Shown: one piece after another, positions 53,261-61,640 of the stretch
How the letters are laid out: the number at the start of each line of letters is the position of its first letter
How positions within the stretch are numbered: the stretch's first letter is position 1
Origin: Dechloromonas denitrificans
Lineage (GTDB): Bacteria; Pseudomonadota; Gammaproteobacteria; Burkholderiales; Rhodocyclaceae
Length of the DNA stretch: 64,000 bases
Direction of reading: 5' to 3'
Assembly: GCF_020510685.1 (NCBI RefSeq)
Contig: NZ_CP075185.1
Coordinates: 1,860,001-1,924,000, forward strand
Notes under the pieces: generated by a model
Told to the model about the DNA's origin: nothing
Database searches by the model: none
The model's input: the letters and a program-made list of their open reading frames with translations, nothing else
Made by a program: the position numbers and the translations under genes

Positions 53261-54235
53261 TCAGGGTTTTCGGGCGGCTTGGGTGAGTCCCGGGACGAAA
53301 CCGAGACCCGTTCCCCGCGGTAATATCAGGCGCCCGGCGCTGACCGGCGGACTGGCCCCGGTATCTTCGGCCAGCCACTCGGCCGTTCCTAGGCCATGCG
53401 TCTGCCATGGCGCTATCGCTGCCGCCAGATGAGCGCAGGCGAGCAGGCCGCAGGCGCTTTCGAGCCCGGAACTGACGACGCATTCGATGCCCCTCGCTTG
53501 CGCCTTGAGCGCTAGCCCTATGGTTGCCAGCAAGCCACCGTGGCGAGCTGGTTTGAGAACCAAACGTCGGACTGGTGGGTGATAAAAGAAGGGTGCATCA
53601 AGCAGTTGAATTGACTCGTCAACAGCGAGAGGGAACGAGGCCAAACCCTGCAGGCTGGCAAGCCCAGCCGGTGTCGGTTGGCTGAGCGGCTCTTCCAGGC
53701 TTTCAATCGGCAAGTCGGCGCAAGCCATGACGAAAGCGCTGGCTTCGTCCATCTTCCAGGCGGCATTGGCGTCCAGGCGAAATAAGGAGCCGCGCGGCAA
53801 CAGATTCTTCAGCCTTTGCAGGTGAGCGACCTCAGCTCGCCAGTCACCGATGCCCACCTTGATCTTCAGTATCGAATAGCCGGTCGCCAGCGCTTGTTTC
53901 AGCGCATCATCTTTGATCGACGAGAGCGAACCCAAATTGCCGTTGACTGCAACGCTTTCCACTGGCGGTTTGCCGCTGAGCCATGCATTAAGCGGCTGCT
54001 GCGCTTTCTGAGCGGCGAGGTCGAGCATGGCTGTCTCTTCGGCAAAGGCGGTTGCCGCCGACTCGTCGATGCCGAATTCCGGTAGCGGGGCGCAGTCGCC
54101 CCAGGCTTGGCGAGCTCCGTCGTCGATCAGCCGCAGCAGGCGACCTTGGCGTACGTCAAAAACTCCCCGGCTGGTTTGCCAGGGGCGCCGCAGCGGCAGG
54201 GAGTAAGGCAGCCAGTCGGCGGCAACGATGTTCAT
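53261..54235 (-). CDS. menC: o-Succinylbenzoate synthase (enolase superfamily)
   Basis: A 324-residue enolase-superfamily enzyme. The start at 54235 ([15 protein letters not shown]) overlaps the menB stop (ATGA); a longer frame to 54283 runs into menB. Catalytic segments: LKIKVG (KxK lysine), DANAAW (Asp), ESLEEPL (Glu), AVDES (Asp) and VLKPARHGG (Lys). This set fits OSBS, which dehydrates SHCHC to o-succinylbenzoate in menaquinone synthesis. Muconate cycloisomerase or dipeptide epimerase relatives look similar, but coupling to menB supports menC. Confidence 0.88.
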   Translation of the reverse strand: MNIVAADWLPYSLPLRRPWQTSRGVFDVRQGRLLRLIDDGARQAWGDCAPLPEFGIDESAATAFAEETAMLDLAAQKAQQPLNAWLSGKPPVESVAVNGNLGSLSSIKDDALKQALATGYSILKIKVGIGDWRAEVAHLQRLKNLLPRGSLFRLDANAAWKMDEASAFVMACADLPIESLEEPLSQPTPAGLASLQGLASFPLAVDESIQLLDAPFFYHPPVRRLVLKPARHGGLLATIGLALKAQARGIECVVSSGLESACGLLACAHLAAAIAPWQTHGLGTAEWLAEDTGASPPVSAGRLILPRGTGLGFVPGLTQAARKP

Positions 54236-55059
54236 GGCCGCTTGCGGTATTTTCCGAAATCCGGTGCCCGGCGTTCGAGCCATGCGTTACGGCCTTCCTG
54301 GCCTTCTTCGCTCATGTAGAAAAGGCCGGTGGCGTTGCCCGCCAGTTCCTGAATGCCGGCCAGTCCATCGGTATCGGCGTTGAAGCCGGCCTTGATCATG
54401 CGTAGCGCCATGGGCGACAGTTCGAGCATCTGGCGACACCAGGCAACGGTTTCCTCTTCCAGTTTTTCCAGCGGCACGACGGCGTTGACCAGTCCCCAGT
54501 CGAGCGCCGTTGCCGCATCGTACTGGCGGCAGAGCAGCCAGATTTCCTTGGCCCGCTTGAGACCGATGGTGCGTGCCATCAGCCCGGCACCAAGGCCGGC
54601 ATCGAAGCTGCCGACGCGCGGGCCGGTCTGTCCGAAACGGGCGTTCTCGGCGGCGATGGTCAGGTCGCAGACCAGGTGCAGGACGTGGCCGCCACCGATG
54701 GCGTAGCCGGCCACCATGGCGACGACTGGTTTCGGGCAGCGGCGAATCTGCATCTGCAGATCGAGGACATTGAGGTGAGGCGTGCCGCCCTCGTCGATGT
54801 AACCTTCGGCGCCCCGGACCTTCTGGTCGCCGCCGGAACAGAATGCGTCATTGCCGGTGCCGGTCAGGATGATGGTGCCGATGGCATTGTCGCGGTGGGC
54901 GCGATGAAAGGCATCGATCAACTGACTGACTGTTTCCGGCCGGAAAGCGTTGCGCCGCTCGGGGCGGTTGATGCTTATTCGGGCAATGCCTTCCGCCGTG
55001 TCAAAAAGAATGTCGGAATAGCTGTGTGCGCTTTGCCACTGAATGTCGTGTGTTGTCAT
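54232..55059 (-). CDS. menB: 1,4-Dihydroxy-2-naphthoyl-CoA synthase
   Basis: A 275-residue crotonase-fold enzyme that closes the second ring in menaquinone synthesis. Diagnostic MenB pieces are [44 protein letters not shown] and [10 protein letters not shown]. It precedes menC with a four-base overlap. The remaining men genes are not in the window. With menaquinol, quinol oxidation by NosGH-type modules would be well matched in potential. Confidence 0.92.
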   Translation of the reverse strand: MTTHDIQWQSAHSYSDILFDTAEGIARISINRPERRNAFRPETVSQLIDAFHRAHRDNAIGTIILTGTGNDAFCSGGDQKVRGAEGYIDEGGTPHLNVLDLQMQIRRCPKPVVAMVAGYAIGGGHVLHLVCDLTIAAENARFGQTGPRVGSFDAGLGAGLMARTIGLKRAKEIWLLCRQYDAATALDWGLVNAVVPLEKLEEETVAWCRQMLELSPMALRMIKAGFNADTDGLAGIQELAGNATGLFYMSEEGQEGRNAWLERRAPDFGKYRKRP

Positions 55060-55165
55060 GATTTCTCAACGGGTTGGATTGCCTGCGAGTATAGCTTTCC
55101 CGTTGGGGGGGCGAATTGAGCTGTGTCGGATTGGCTGGATTCATTTTTGCAGCGGGCTGGTGGGC

Positions 55166-55576
55166 ATGGGAAAATGCCGCTTCATTAAGCTTGGGATCAG
55201 CATCGTGAGAGAACGTCGTCGCTACAATCGCTTCAATCTGCAAGGCCGGGTTCAACTGCAGCTTGGCGGGAAACTGTTCGAGTTTCCGGCGGCCGACATT
55301 TCGGTTTCCGGTGTCAGTGTCATGCTCGATGTTGCGGTGCTGGGCGCCAAGCCGACCGGCGAGGTCGGTATCTGCACGATAGAGTCGCCCGACCTGGCTT
55401 GCCCGGTCGAGGCTTACGTCAGCGTAATGCGTATCCGCCGGGTTGGGCATCAGCATCTCGTCGGCCTGCGCTTCGAGTCGATTAGCGATGAGCAACTGCA
55501 GGTCATTCACGCCTACGAAACGCTGACCAGAGCCAGAGCGGAAAAGAGCAGCACAACCGTCCCGAAGCATTTCTGA
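55166..55576 (+). CDS. PilZ domain protein (cyclic di-GMP receptor)
   Basis: A PilZ protein of up to 136 residues. The c-di-GMP motifs RERRRYNRF (RxxxR type) and DISVSGVSV (D/NxSxxG) are both present, then a beta-barrel ending with VGLRFESIS. ATG 55166 is used here; GTG 55205, just before RERRRYNRF, gives a 123-residue protein closer to the usual family length. It stands alone between divergent menB and convergent ilvN. It may respond to the diguanylate cyclase encoded at 34987-35937. Confidence 0.85.
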   Translation: MGKCRFIKLGISIVRERRRYNRFNLQGRVQLQLGGKLFEFPAADISVSGVSVMLDVAVLGAKPTGEVGICTIESPDLACPVEAYVSVMRIRRVGHQHLVGLRFESISDEQLQVIHAYETLTRARAEKSSTTVPKHF

Positions 55577-55610
55577 TTCGGGACGGGGCCGGCTCAACTG
55601 CCCGGGATAT

Positions 55611-55922
55611 TCAGCAGGCAAAAAAACGTTCGACTTCGCAAAATACCGCGTGGTCGGCATCGTGGCGGCGCACCACGATCACGTCTTCGAGCTTTTCCAG
55701 TTGCTTGATCATCTGCGACAAGCGCTTGTCCTCATTGACCAACAGCCATATCCGGCTTTGCTCGCCATTGCCGACGGGCAGGCAGACGATGCCGTCGACG
55801 TTGTAGGCGCGCCGGGAAAACAGGCCGACGACGTGCGACATCACGCCCGGATGGTTTTTGACATCGATTTCCAGCACGGCGCGGGAGATGGCTTGCTGTT
55901 CATTGCGGGTGAAGGCATTCAT
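55611..55922 (-). CDS. ilvN: Acetolactate synthase I small subunit
   Basis: A 103-residue ACT-domain regulatory subunit, very like E. coli IlvN in size and plan. Diagnostic pieces are VKNHPGVMSHVVGLFSRRAY, VDGIVCLPV, RIWLLVNED and LEKLEDVIVVRR. It binds valine and inhibits the large subunit. The start at 55922 is one base after the ilvB stop. The short form, without the C-terminal domain of IlvH, fits the IlvB-type isozyme. The catalytic partner lies immediately upstream. Confidence 0.93.
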   Translation of the reverse strand: MNAFTRNEQQAISRAVLEIDVKNHPGVMSHVVGLFSRRAYNVDGIVCLPVGNGEQSRIWLLVNEDKRLSQMIKQLEKLEDVIVVRRHDADHAVFCEVERFFAC

Positions 55923-55923
55923 T

Positions 55924-57594
55924 TCAATTTCCAATCATTTCATGGTTGGCGGCGCCCGGCGGGACCATCGGAAAAACCTTCTGCTCGGCGTCGATGCTGG
56001 CATGGATCAGGCACGGGCCGGGGCGGGTGATGGCCTCCATCAGTGCCGCGCAGGGATTCGCCGCCTGATCGAGATCGACGGCATGCAGGCCGAACCCCTG
56101 GGCAACCTTGACGAAATCGGGCATTGCCGTGAACTGAGAGGCAAATAGACGCTCGCCGTAGAACAGCGACTGCTGCTGATGAACGAGACCGAGTGCGGCG
56201 TTGTTCATCAATACGATTTTGACGTTGACGTTCTCCTGGGCGGCGGTGACCAGTTCCTGAATGTTCATCAGGATCGAGCCGTCGCCGGTGAAGCAGACCA
56301 CGGTCTTGTCGCGTGCCGCGAGTGCGGCGCCGATTGCCGCCGGCACGCCGAAGCCCATCGTTCCCAGGCCGCCGGAGGTCAGCCATTGGCGTGGTCGACG
56401 CAGCGGATAAGCTTGCGCCACCCACATCTGATGCTGGCCGACATCGGTGGTGACGATCGCCTCGTTGTCGAGGCAGGCCGCGACGGTGCGGATCAGGCCA
56501 AAATGCGACAGCGCCTGATCGGCATCCGGCATGTGGAACGGGAACTGCGCTTGCAAGGCATTGACGCGCTCGGTCCAGATCTTTCGGTCATTTTCAGCGA
56601 CTGCCGGCAGCAACTGGCCGAGTGCGTCGCGCACGTCGGCCGTGATGCCGATATGGGCGGTCTTGATCTTGTCCAGTTCGGCCGGATCGATGTCGATGTG
56701 AATGATTCTGGCGTTGCGGCAGAACTGCGCCACCTTGCCTGTCGCCCGGTCGTCGAAACGGGCGCCGACGGCAATCAGCAGATCACACTCATCGAGCGCC
56801 AGATTGGTCGCGCGCGCCGCGTGCATGCCCAGCATGCCAAGTGACAGGGGGTGATCGACCGGCATCGTGCCGAGCGCCATCAAGGTCATCACGGTTGGCA
56901 GGTTGGCCTTCTGCGCCAGGTCGACCGCAAGATCGGCCGCGCCCGAATGGACGACGCCGCCGCCGAGATAGAGGATGGGGCGCTCGGCGCTATTGATCAT
57001 GGCTGCCGCCTGTTCGATCAGCGACGCCTGGGCTGGGGCGGCCGGCAGGGCTCTGCCCGGCTCCGGCCAGGTATCGATTTCAATGGTTTCGCTCTGGACG
57101 TCTTTGGGAATATCGACCAGCACAGGCCCGGGGCGGCCGGAGGCGGCGATCTGGAAGGCGCGCGGAATGACTTCCAGCAACTCCTCGGCCGAGGAAACCA
57201 GAAAGTTATGCTTGGTGATCGGGATGCTCAGGCCATAGGTGTCGACTTCCTGAAAGGCATCGGTGCCGATCATCGCGCGCGATACCTGGCCGGTGATGGC
57301 GATCAGCGGAATCGAATCGAGCTTGGCGTCGGCGATCGCGGTCAGCAGATTGGTCGCGCCGGGGCCGGAGGAGGCGAGGCAGACGGCGGGCTGGCCGGTT
57401 ACTCGGGCCATGCCCTGGGCCATGAAGCCGGCACCCTGCTCGTGACGAGCAAGAACGTGATGGATTGCGGTCGACTGCCCGAGCGCATCGTAAATGGGCA
57501 GGATGGCGCCACCCGGTATGCCGGCGACGATGCGTATGCCCTGGCGTTCGAGCAGGCGCACAGTGATCTGGGCGCCGTTGAGAGTTTCTGTCAT
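55924..57594 (-). CDS. ilvB: Acetolactate synthase I large subunit
   Basis: A 556-residue thiamine-diphosphate enzyme that makes acetolactate for valine and leucine and acetohydroxybutyrate for isoleucine. The start at 57594 (MTETLNGAQITVRLLE) follows AAGGAG. Catalytic Glu is in ARHEQGAGFMAQG; the ThDP/metal motif is GDGSILMNIQELVTA. Length is close to E. coli IlvB. A leader peptide rich in Val and an attenuator terminator precede it, and ilvN follows. No ilvC is seen next, unlike in many ilvBNC operons. Confidence 0.95.
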   Translation of the reverse strand: MTETLNGAQITVRLLERQGIRIVAGIPGGAILPIYDALGQSTAIHHVLARHEQGAGFMAQGMARVTGQPAVCLASSGPGATNLLTAIADAKLDSIPLIAITGQVSRAMIGTDAFQEVDTYGLSIPITKHNFLVSSAEELLEVIPRAFQIAASGRPGPVLVDIPKDVQSETIEIDTWPEPGRALPAAPAQASLIEQAAAMINSAERPILYLGGGVVHSGAADLAVDLAQKANLPTVMTLMALGTMPVDHPLSLGMLGMHAARATNLALDECDLLIAVGARFDDRATGKVAQFCRNARIIHIDIDPAELDKIKTAHIGITADVRDALGQLLPAVAENDRKIWTERVNALQAQFPFHMPDADQALSHFGLIRTVAACLDNEAIVTTDVGQHQMWVAQAYPLRRPRQWLTSGGLGTMGFGVPAAIGAALAARDKTVVCFTGDGSILMNIQELVTAAQENVNVKIVLMNNAALGLVHQQQSLFYGERLFASQFTAMPDFVKVAQGFGLHAVDLDQAANPCAALMEAITRPGPCLIHASIDAEQKVFPMVPPGAANHEMIGN

Positions 57595-57641
57595 GGAGTG
57601 CTCCTTGAGGTTGGTGGCACAACCGGCGGGCTCCAAAACAA

Positions 57642-57671
57642 AACCCCCGCCGGTTTGCGCCGGCGGGGGTT
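57642..57671 (-). terminator. Attenuator terminator upstream of ilvB
   Basis: On the minus strand AACCCCCGCCGG and CCGGCGGGGGTT form a perfect 12-bp stem with a six-base loop, followed by TTTTGTTTTGG. It stands between the leader peptide stop and the ilvB start (48 bases from the ATG). A short alternative pairing (GCTTCTGC in the leader, 57771-57764, with GCAGAAGC after the stop, 57693-57686) is available. Confidence 0.88.
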
Positions 57672-57693
57672 GGGGAATTCTGTCTGCTTCTGC

Positions 57694-57801
57694 TTACCCG
57701 ATCCGCGACGGCGCGTGCGTTACGACGCCTACGACGACTACGCGTACGACGACCGGCTGTTCAGCAGAAGCAAGCGGGGAGCGTAGTTGGCGGGTGTTCA
57801 T
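57694..57801 (-). CDS. ivbL: ilvB operon leader peptide (valine-rich)
   Basis: A 35-residue leader reading MNTRQLRSPLASAEQ then PVVVRVVVVGVV and a short tail THAPSRIG. It has nine Val within twelve residues. The E. coli ilvB leader has a very similar VVVVRVVVVV run. Low charged tRNA-Val would stall the ribosome on these codons and prevent the following terminator, raising ilvBN expression. It lies 99 bases upstream of ilvB. The peptide is predicted only from sequence; the pattern is distinctive. Confidence 0.88.
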   Translation of the reverse strand: MNTRQLRSPLASAEQPVVVRVVVVGVVTHAPSRIG

Positions 57802-57840
57802 CGTCGGATCTAAGGTAAGGGTGGAAATGGTAAGTGGGTG

Positions 57841-57869
57841 ACTATGCGACAGGTCGGTAGCAAAATCAA
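57841..57869 (-). promoter_or_regulatory. Candidate promoter of the ilv leader-ilvBN operon
   Basis: On the minus strand TTGATT (57869-57864) and CATAGT (57846-57841) are 17 bases apart, each four of six to consensus. Transcription would start near 57834, about 33 bases before the leader ATG. Confidence 0.45.
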
Positions 57870-58022
57870 GTGGTGAAAATGATGAATAGTCCGAAACAGC
57901 TCGCGCTATTTCCAAATTGCATAGCCTGGCATTGAACACTGTTTGCTGAATGAACTAAACTACGAAATTGGTCATAGCAATTCAACGTTCGCTTGGAACG
58001 GTTGATCATGCACGGAAGAGAT

Positions 58023-59255
58023 ATGACAAGTTCGCAGAAAGTGCTGTTGGTTGATGCGTCACGCGTAGTTCGGGCCTCGTTGTCCAGATACTTGCGCGAC
58101 AGTTACGAAGTTTGCGAGGAGGGCGACGGCGAGTCGGCATGGCAAAGCCTTGTGCTTGACTCGTCGATCGTTGCGGTTATCTCCGGCCTGGACATTGCCG
58201 GGCTCGACGGCTCTGGCTTGATCGAGCGACTGCGGGCGAGCAAATTGGCCCGCTTGAATCGCTTGCCATTTTTCCTTCTGGTGTCGGACAGCTTTGCCGC
58301 CGCGGCAAAAGAGCGCGCCTTGCAGCTCGGGGTTTCCGATTTCATTCCGAAAGGAATGGCGGCCAAGGCGGCCAAACAAGTCTGCGAGCGCTTGAGCGCG
58401 TCATCGAGTCAGACGGAATCGGCGCCTGGTCTTGCCGAATTCGGAAGTCAGAGCGATATCGGGTTGAGCGACTTCATGTCGCGCATCGGCACGATGGCCG
58501 GTTTGGCCGATGAACTCGTGGCCGAAGGTGGCGGCGAGCAGCCGGCCGATACAGAGCGCCCTGAGCGTCGGCTGACCAAGAGTCGTAGCGAACAGTGTCT
58601 CCAGGACTTGCTTGCGTCGACTGTCGGCAGCGAGCCGGTCGGCGTTCTGGTTTTCGCGATCGATGGCTATGATGACCTGAAGAGTCAGTATGGTAGGGAG
58701 GTCGCCGACAGGGTGGTGATGAAATTTTCTCGCCTGCTGTCCGGCAAGATCCGGGGAGAGGAAAGCATCGGCCAGCTTGCCGATGGTCGAATCGCCATCG
58801 TCTCGCCGACCGCCGACCGCGAGCAGTGTGCGAACTTTGCCTGGCGGGTCTGCCGGGCGTTGGCGGCGGCACAGGTTTCGGTGCACGGCCAGCGTATCGA
58901 AACCACGGTCAGTGCCGGGGTTGCGGCGAAGCCGGAAGACAGCGCCACGGCATCGACGGAGGAATTGTTGCGTCTGGCAATCAGTCGTCTCGACGGGGCT
59001 ATCCGCGCCGGCGGCAATCGCGTCGTCCATGCTTCCGGCTGTGGCGGCAACAATGTCGACCAGGAAGAGTTCTTCGCGCGCCTGCGGGCCTTGCTCGCCA
59101 ATGCCACTCCCGACACCATGATGTCGTGCAAGGGCTGGGTCACTTCGGTGTGTGTGGCTTGCCGCAAGTCGATGAAGGCCGGTAATGGCCCGGCTTGTCC
59201 ATCAGGTGCGGCCGGCGGGAAGTGCGTCGGGAAATCAACCGAGCGCTCGGTATAA
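58023..59255 (+). CDS. Degenerate REC-GGDEF protein with Cys-rich tail
   Basis: A 410-residue cytosolic protein. The N-terminal receiver fold (VLLVDASRVVRASLS, then AVISGLDIAGLDG, then FFLLVSDSF) lacks the phospho-acceptor: alignment puts Gly55 where Asp is expected, and the second acidic residue of the DD pair is Ala. From about 190 a GGDEF-like fold has ADGR (in QLADGRIAIVSP) where GGDEF should be, so it cannot make c-di-GMP. The tail holds C-(5)-C-x-x-C and a later Cys pair (SCKGWVTSVCVACRKS, then GPACPSG and GKCVG), a possible zinc site. Starts at 58008 or 57993 are alternatives. Confidence 0.75.
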   Translation: MTSSQKVLLVDASRVVRASLSRYLRDSYEVCEEGDGESAWQSLVLDSSIVAVISGLDIAGLDGSGLIERLRASKLARLNRLPFFLLVSDSFAAAAKERALQLGVSDFIPKGMAAKAAKQVCERLSASSSQTESAPGLAEFGSQSDIGLSDFMSRIGTMAGLADELVAEGGGEQPADTERPERRLTKSRSEQCLQDLLASTVGSEPVGVLVFAIDGYDDLKSQYGREVADRVVMKFSRLLSGKIRGEESIGQLADGRIAIVSPTADREQCANFAWRVCRALAAAQVSVHGQRIETTVSAGVAAKPEDSATASTEELLRLAISRLDGAIRAGGNRVVHASGCGGNNVDQEEFFARLRALLANATPDTMMSCKGWVTSVCVACRKSMKAGNGPACPSGAAGGKCVGKSTERSV

Positions 59256-59264
59256 GCGCAACAA

Positions 59265-59286
59265 AAACCCGGCCTCAGCCGGGTTT
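59265..59286. terminator. Bidirectional terminator between the REC-GGDEF-like gene and fumarase
   Basis: AAACCCGGC-CTCA-GCCGGGTTT forms a perfect nine-bp stem with a four-base loop, followed by a T run on the plus strand and, on the minus strand, by TTTTTGTTG. It can serve both convergent genes. Confidence 0.9.
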
Positions 59287-59306
59287 TTTTTTGCCAATGG
59301 CAAAGA

Positions 59307-60839
59307 TCAGGCGGTGACAGGAATCTTGCCGATCTTGATCTGCCATTCCTTGGGACCGGTGTTGTGCACGCTGATGCCTGAGGAATCAACGGCAACGGTG
59401 ACCGGCATGTTCTCGACATCGAACTCGTAGATCGCTTCCATGCCCAGATCGGCGAAGCCGACGACCTTGGCCGACTTGATCGCTTTTGCCACCAGGTAGG
59501 CGGCGCCACCGACGGCCATCAGGTAGGCCGACTTGTTGTCCTTGATCGCTTCGATGGCGACCGGGCCGCGCTCGGACTTGCCGATCATCGAGATCAGGCC
59601 GGTCTGTTCCAGCATCATCCGGGTGAACTTGTCCATCCGGGTGCCGGTGGTCGGGCCGGCCGGTCCGACGACTTCATCACGGACCGGATCGACCGGCCCG
59701 ACGTAGTAAATCACGCGGTTGGTGAAGTCGACCGGCAGTTTTTCGCCCTTGGCCAGCATGTCGGCGATGCGCTTGTGGGCAGCGTCGCGGCCAGTCAGCA
59801 TCTTGCCGTTCAGCAGCAGTTTCTGACCGGGTTTCCAGGCGGCGACTTCTGCCTTGGTCAGGGTGTTCAGGTTGACCTGGGTGGCCGCCTTGAGATCGGG
59901 CGTCCAGGTGACGGCCGGCCAGTCTTCCAGCTTCGGCACTTCGAGCTTGGCCGGGCCGGAGCCGTCGAGATGGAAGTGGCAGTGGCGGGTCGCCGCGCAG
60001 TTCGGGACCAGCGCGACCGGCAGGTTGGCAGCGTGGCAGGGGTAGTCGAGCACCTTGACGTCGAGCACGGTGGTCAGACCGCCGAGACCCTGGGCGCCGA
60101 CGCCGAGCGCGTTGATCTTCTCGAACAGTTCGAGGCGCAGCTCTTCCGGGCGGGTCAGTTTGGCGCCGGTGGCGGCCTTGGCCTTCAGTTCATGGATGTC
60201 GACCGGGGCCATGATCGATTCCTTGGCCAGCAGCATCGCCTTTTCCGGTGTGCCGCCGATACCGATGCCGATGATGCCGGGCGGACACCAGCCGGCGCCC
60301 ATTTCCGGAATCTTGTGCAGTACCCAGTCGACGAGGTCGTCCGACGGGTTGAGCATGGCGAACTTGGACTTGGCTTCCGAACCGCCGCCCTTGGCGGCGC
60401 AGATCACTTCGACGTGGTGGCCGGGGACGATCTCAAAATGGACGACGGCCGGGGTGTTGTCCTTGGTGTTCTTGCGGGCACCGGCTGGGTCGGCGAGCAC
60501 CGAGGCACGCAGCGGATTGTCCGGGTTGCCGTAGGCGCGACGGACGCCTTCATCGATCATCTGCTGGATGCTCATCGTCGCGTCCGGCCAGGTGACCTGC
60601 ATGCCGACCTTGATGAAAACCATGCCGATACCGGTGTCCTGACAGATCGGACGATGGCCTTCGGCCGACATCCGGGAGTTGGTCAGGATCTGGGCAATGG
60701 CGTCCTTGGCGGCGGGGCTTTCCTCGCGGTCATAAGCTTCACCCAGTGCCTTGATGTAATCGAGCGGGTGATAGTAGCTGATGTACTGGAAAGCGTCGGC
60801 GACGGACTGGATCAGGTCTTCCTGTTTGATGGCGGTCAT
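59307..60839 (-). CDS. Class I (iron-sulfur) fumarate hydratase
   Basis: A 510-residue fumarase of the 4Fe-4S type. Cluster cysteines are seen in ICQDTGIG, GAGWCPPGIIGIGIGG and VPNCAATRH. The alpha and beta parts found as separate proteins in some organisms are fused, as in FumA/FumB. It interconverts fumarate and malate. ATG 60839 follows CGGAG; two residues upstream at 60845 is less likely. The cluster is oxygen sensitive, in line with low-oxygen life. Confidence 0.95.
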   Translation of the reverse strand: MTAIKQEDLIQSVADAFQYISYYHPLDYIKALGEAYDREESPAAKDAIAQILTNSRMSAEGHRPICQDTGIGMVFIKVGMQVTWPDATMSIQQMIDEGVRRAYGNPDNPLRASVLADPAGARKNTKDNTPAVVHFEIVPGHHVEVICAAKGGGSEAKSKFAMLNPSDDLVDWVLHKIPEMGAGWCPPGIIGIGIGGTPEKAMLLAKESIMAPVDIHELKAKAATGAKLTRPEELRLELFEKINALGVGAQGLGGLTTVLDVKVLDYPCHAANLPVALVPNCAATRHCHFHLDGSGPAKLEVPKLEDWPAVTWTPDLKAATQVNLNTLTKAEVAAWKPGQKLLLNGKMLTGRDAAHKRIADMLAKGEKLPVDFTNRVIYYVGPVDPVRDEVVGPAGPTTGTRMDKFTRMMLEQTGLISMIGKSERGPVAIEAIKDNKSAYLMAVGGAAYLVAKAIKSAKVVGFADLGMEAIYEFDVENMPVTVAVDSSGISVHNTGPKEWQIKIGKIPVTA

Positions 60840-60852
60840 GCACAACTCCGAA

Positions 60853-61389
60853 TCAATGGGTTTTTTGATGTTGCAAGGCGAGGGTCTGGGTCATGGTCTT
60901 GTCGACAAGGGCCATGGCCAGGGCGGAGAAAAGGAATACAACATGAATGATGACTTGCCACATCAATGTGTGCTCAGACAGGTTGGCGGCATTGATGAAG
61001 CTCTTCAGCAAGTGGATCGACGAAATGCCGATGATCGCCGTAGATAGCTTGATTTTGAGCACGCCGGCATTGACGTGCGACAGCCATTCCGGCTGGTCCG
61101 GGTGGTCCTCGAGGTCGAGGCGGGAAACGAAGGTTTCATAGCCGCCGACGATGACCATGACCAGCAGGTTGGCGATCATCACCACGTCGATCAGGCCAAG
61201 GACGGAGAGCATGACATCGGCTTCGCTGAGGTGGGCGGTGTCGATGGCGTTATGGATCAGGTGGCTCAGTTCGACCATGAACAGCCAGCAATAGACGACC
61301 TGGGCAATGATCAGGCCGATGTAGAGCGGCGCCTGAATCCACCGGCTGGCGAAAATGAAGGATTCGAGATATTTGATGGGGGAGCGCAT
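60853..61389 (-). CDS. YqhA/UPF0114 family (TIGR00645) membrane protein
   Basis: A 178-residue membrane protein with four hydrophobic segments. Family pieces are [44 protein letters not shown] and [18 protein letters not shown]. Function is unknown. It precedes the fumarase gene by 13 bases in the same direction, so the two are co-transcribed. Confidence 0.88.
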   Translation of the reverse strand: MRSPIKYLESFIFASRWIQAPLYIGLIIAQVVYCWLFMVELSHLIHNAIDTAHLSEADVMLSVLGLIDVVMIANLLVMVIVGGYETFVSRLDLEDHPDQPEWLSHVNAGVLKIKLSTAIIGISSIHLLKSFINAANLSEHTLMWQVIIHVVFLFSALAMALVDKTMTQTLALQHQKTH

Positions 61390-61640
61390 TGGCGGAACTT
61401 TTTTACTGGGGGGCGCAGTTTATCACGCTGCTACCGGGCGCCCCCCGATATGCCGAAATGCTGCGGCGCAGCGTGATTTCGTAAGCGCTTTGTAAGAATA
61501 TCAACGTCTAATGCCGCTTCAACGCTGGTGAGAGAGTTGCTGACGATCTCCAGCTTGGGCGGCTTTAACTATCCCGGGTTCTGCCCGAGATGCAATCGGT
61601 TGTTTCAACATAAATGCGAAGTACCGCAGAGGAGAAGAAT

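Noticed and set aside
57694..57939. 81-residue protein containing the ilv leader
   Set aside because: The first 46 codons cross the likely promoter; the inner ATG at 57801 gives the standard short leader peptide.
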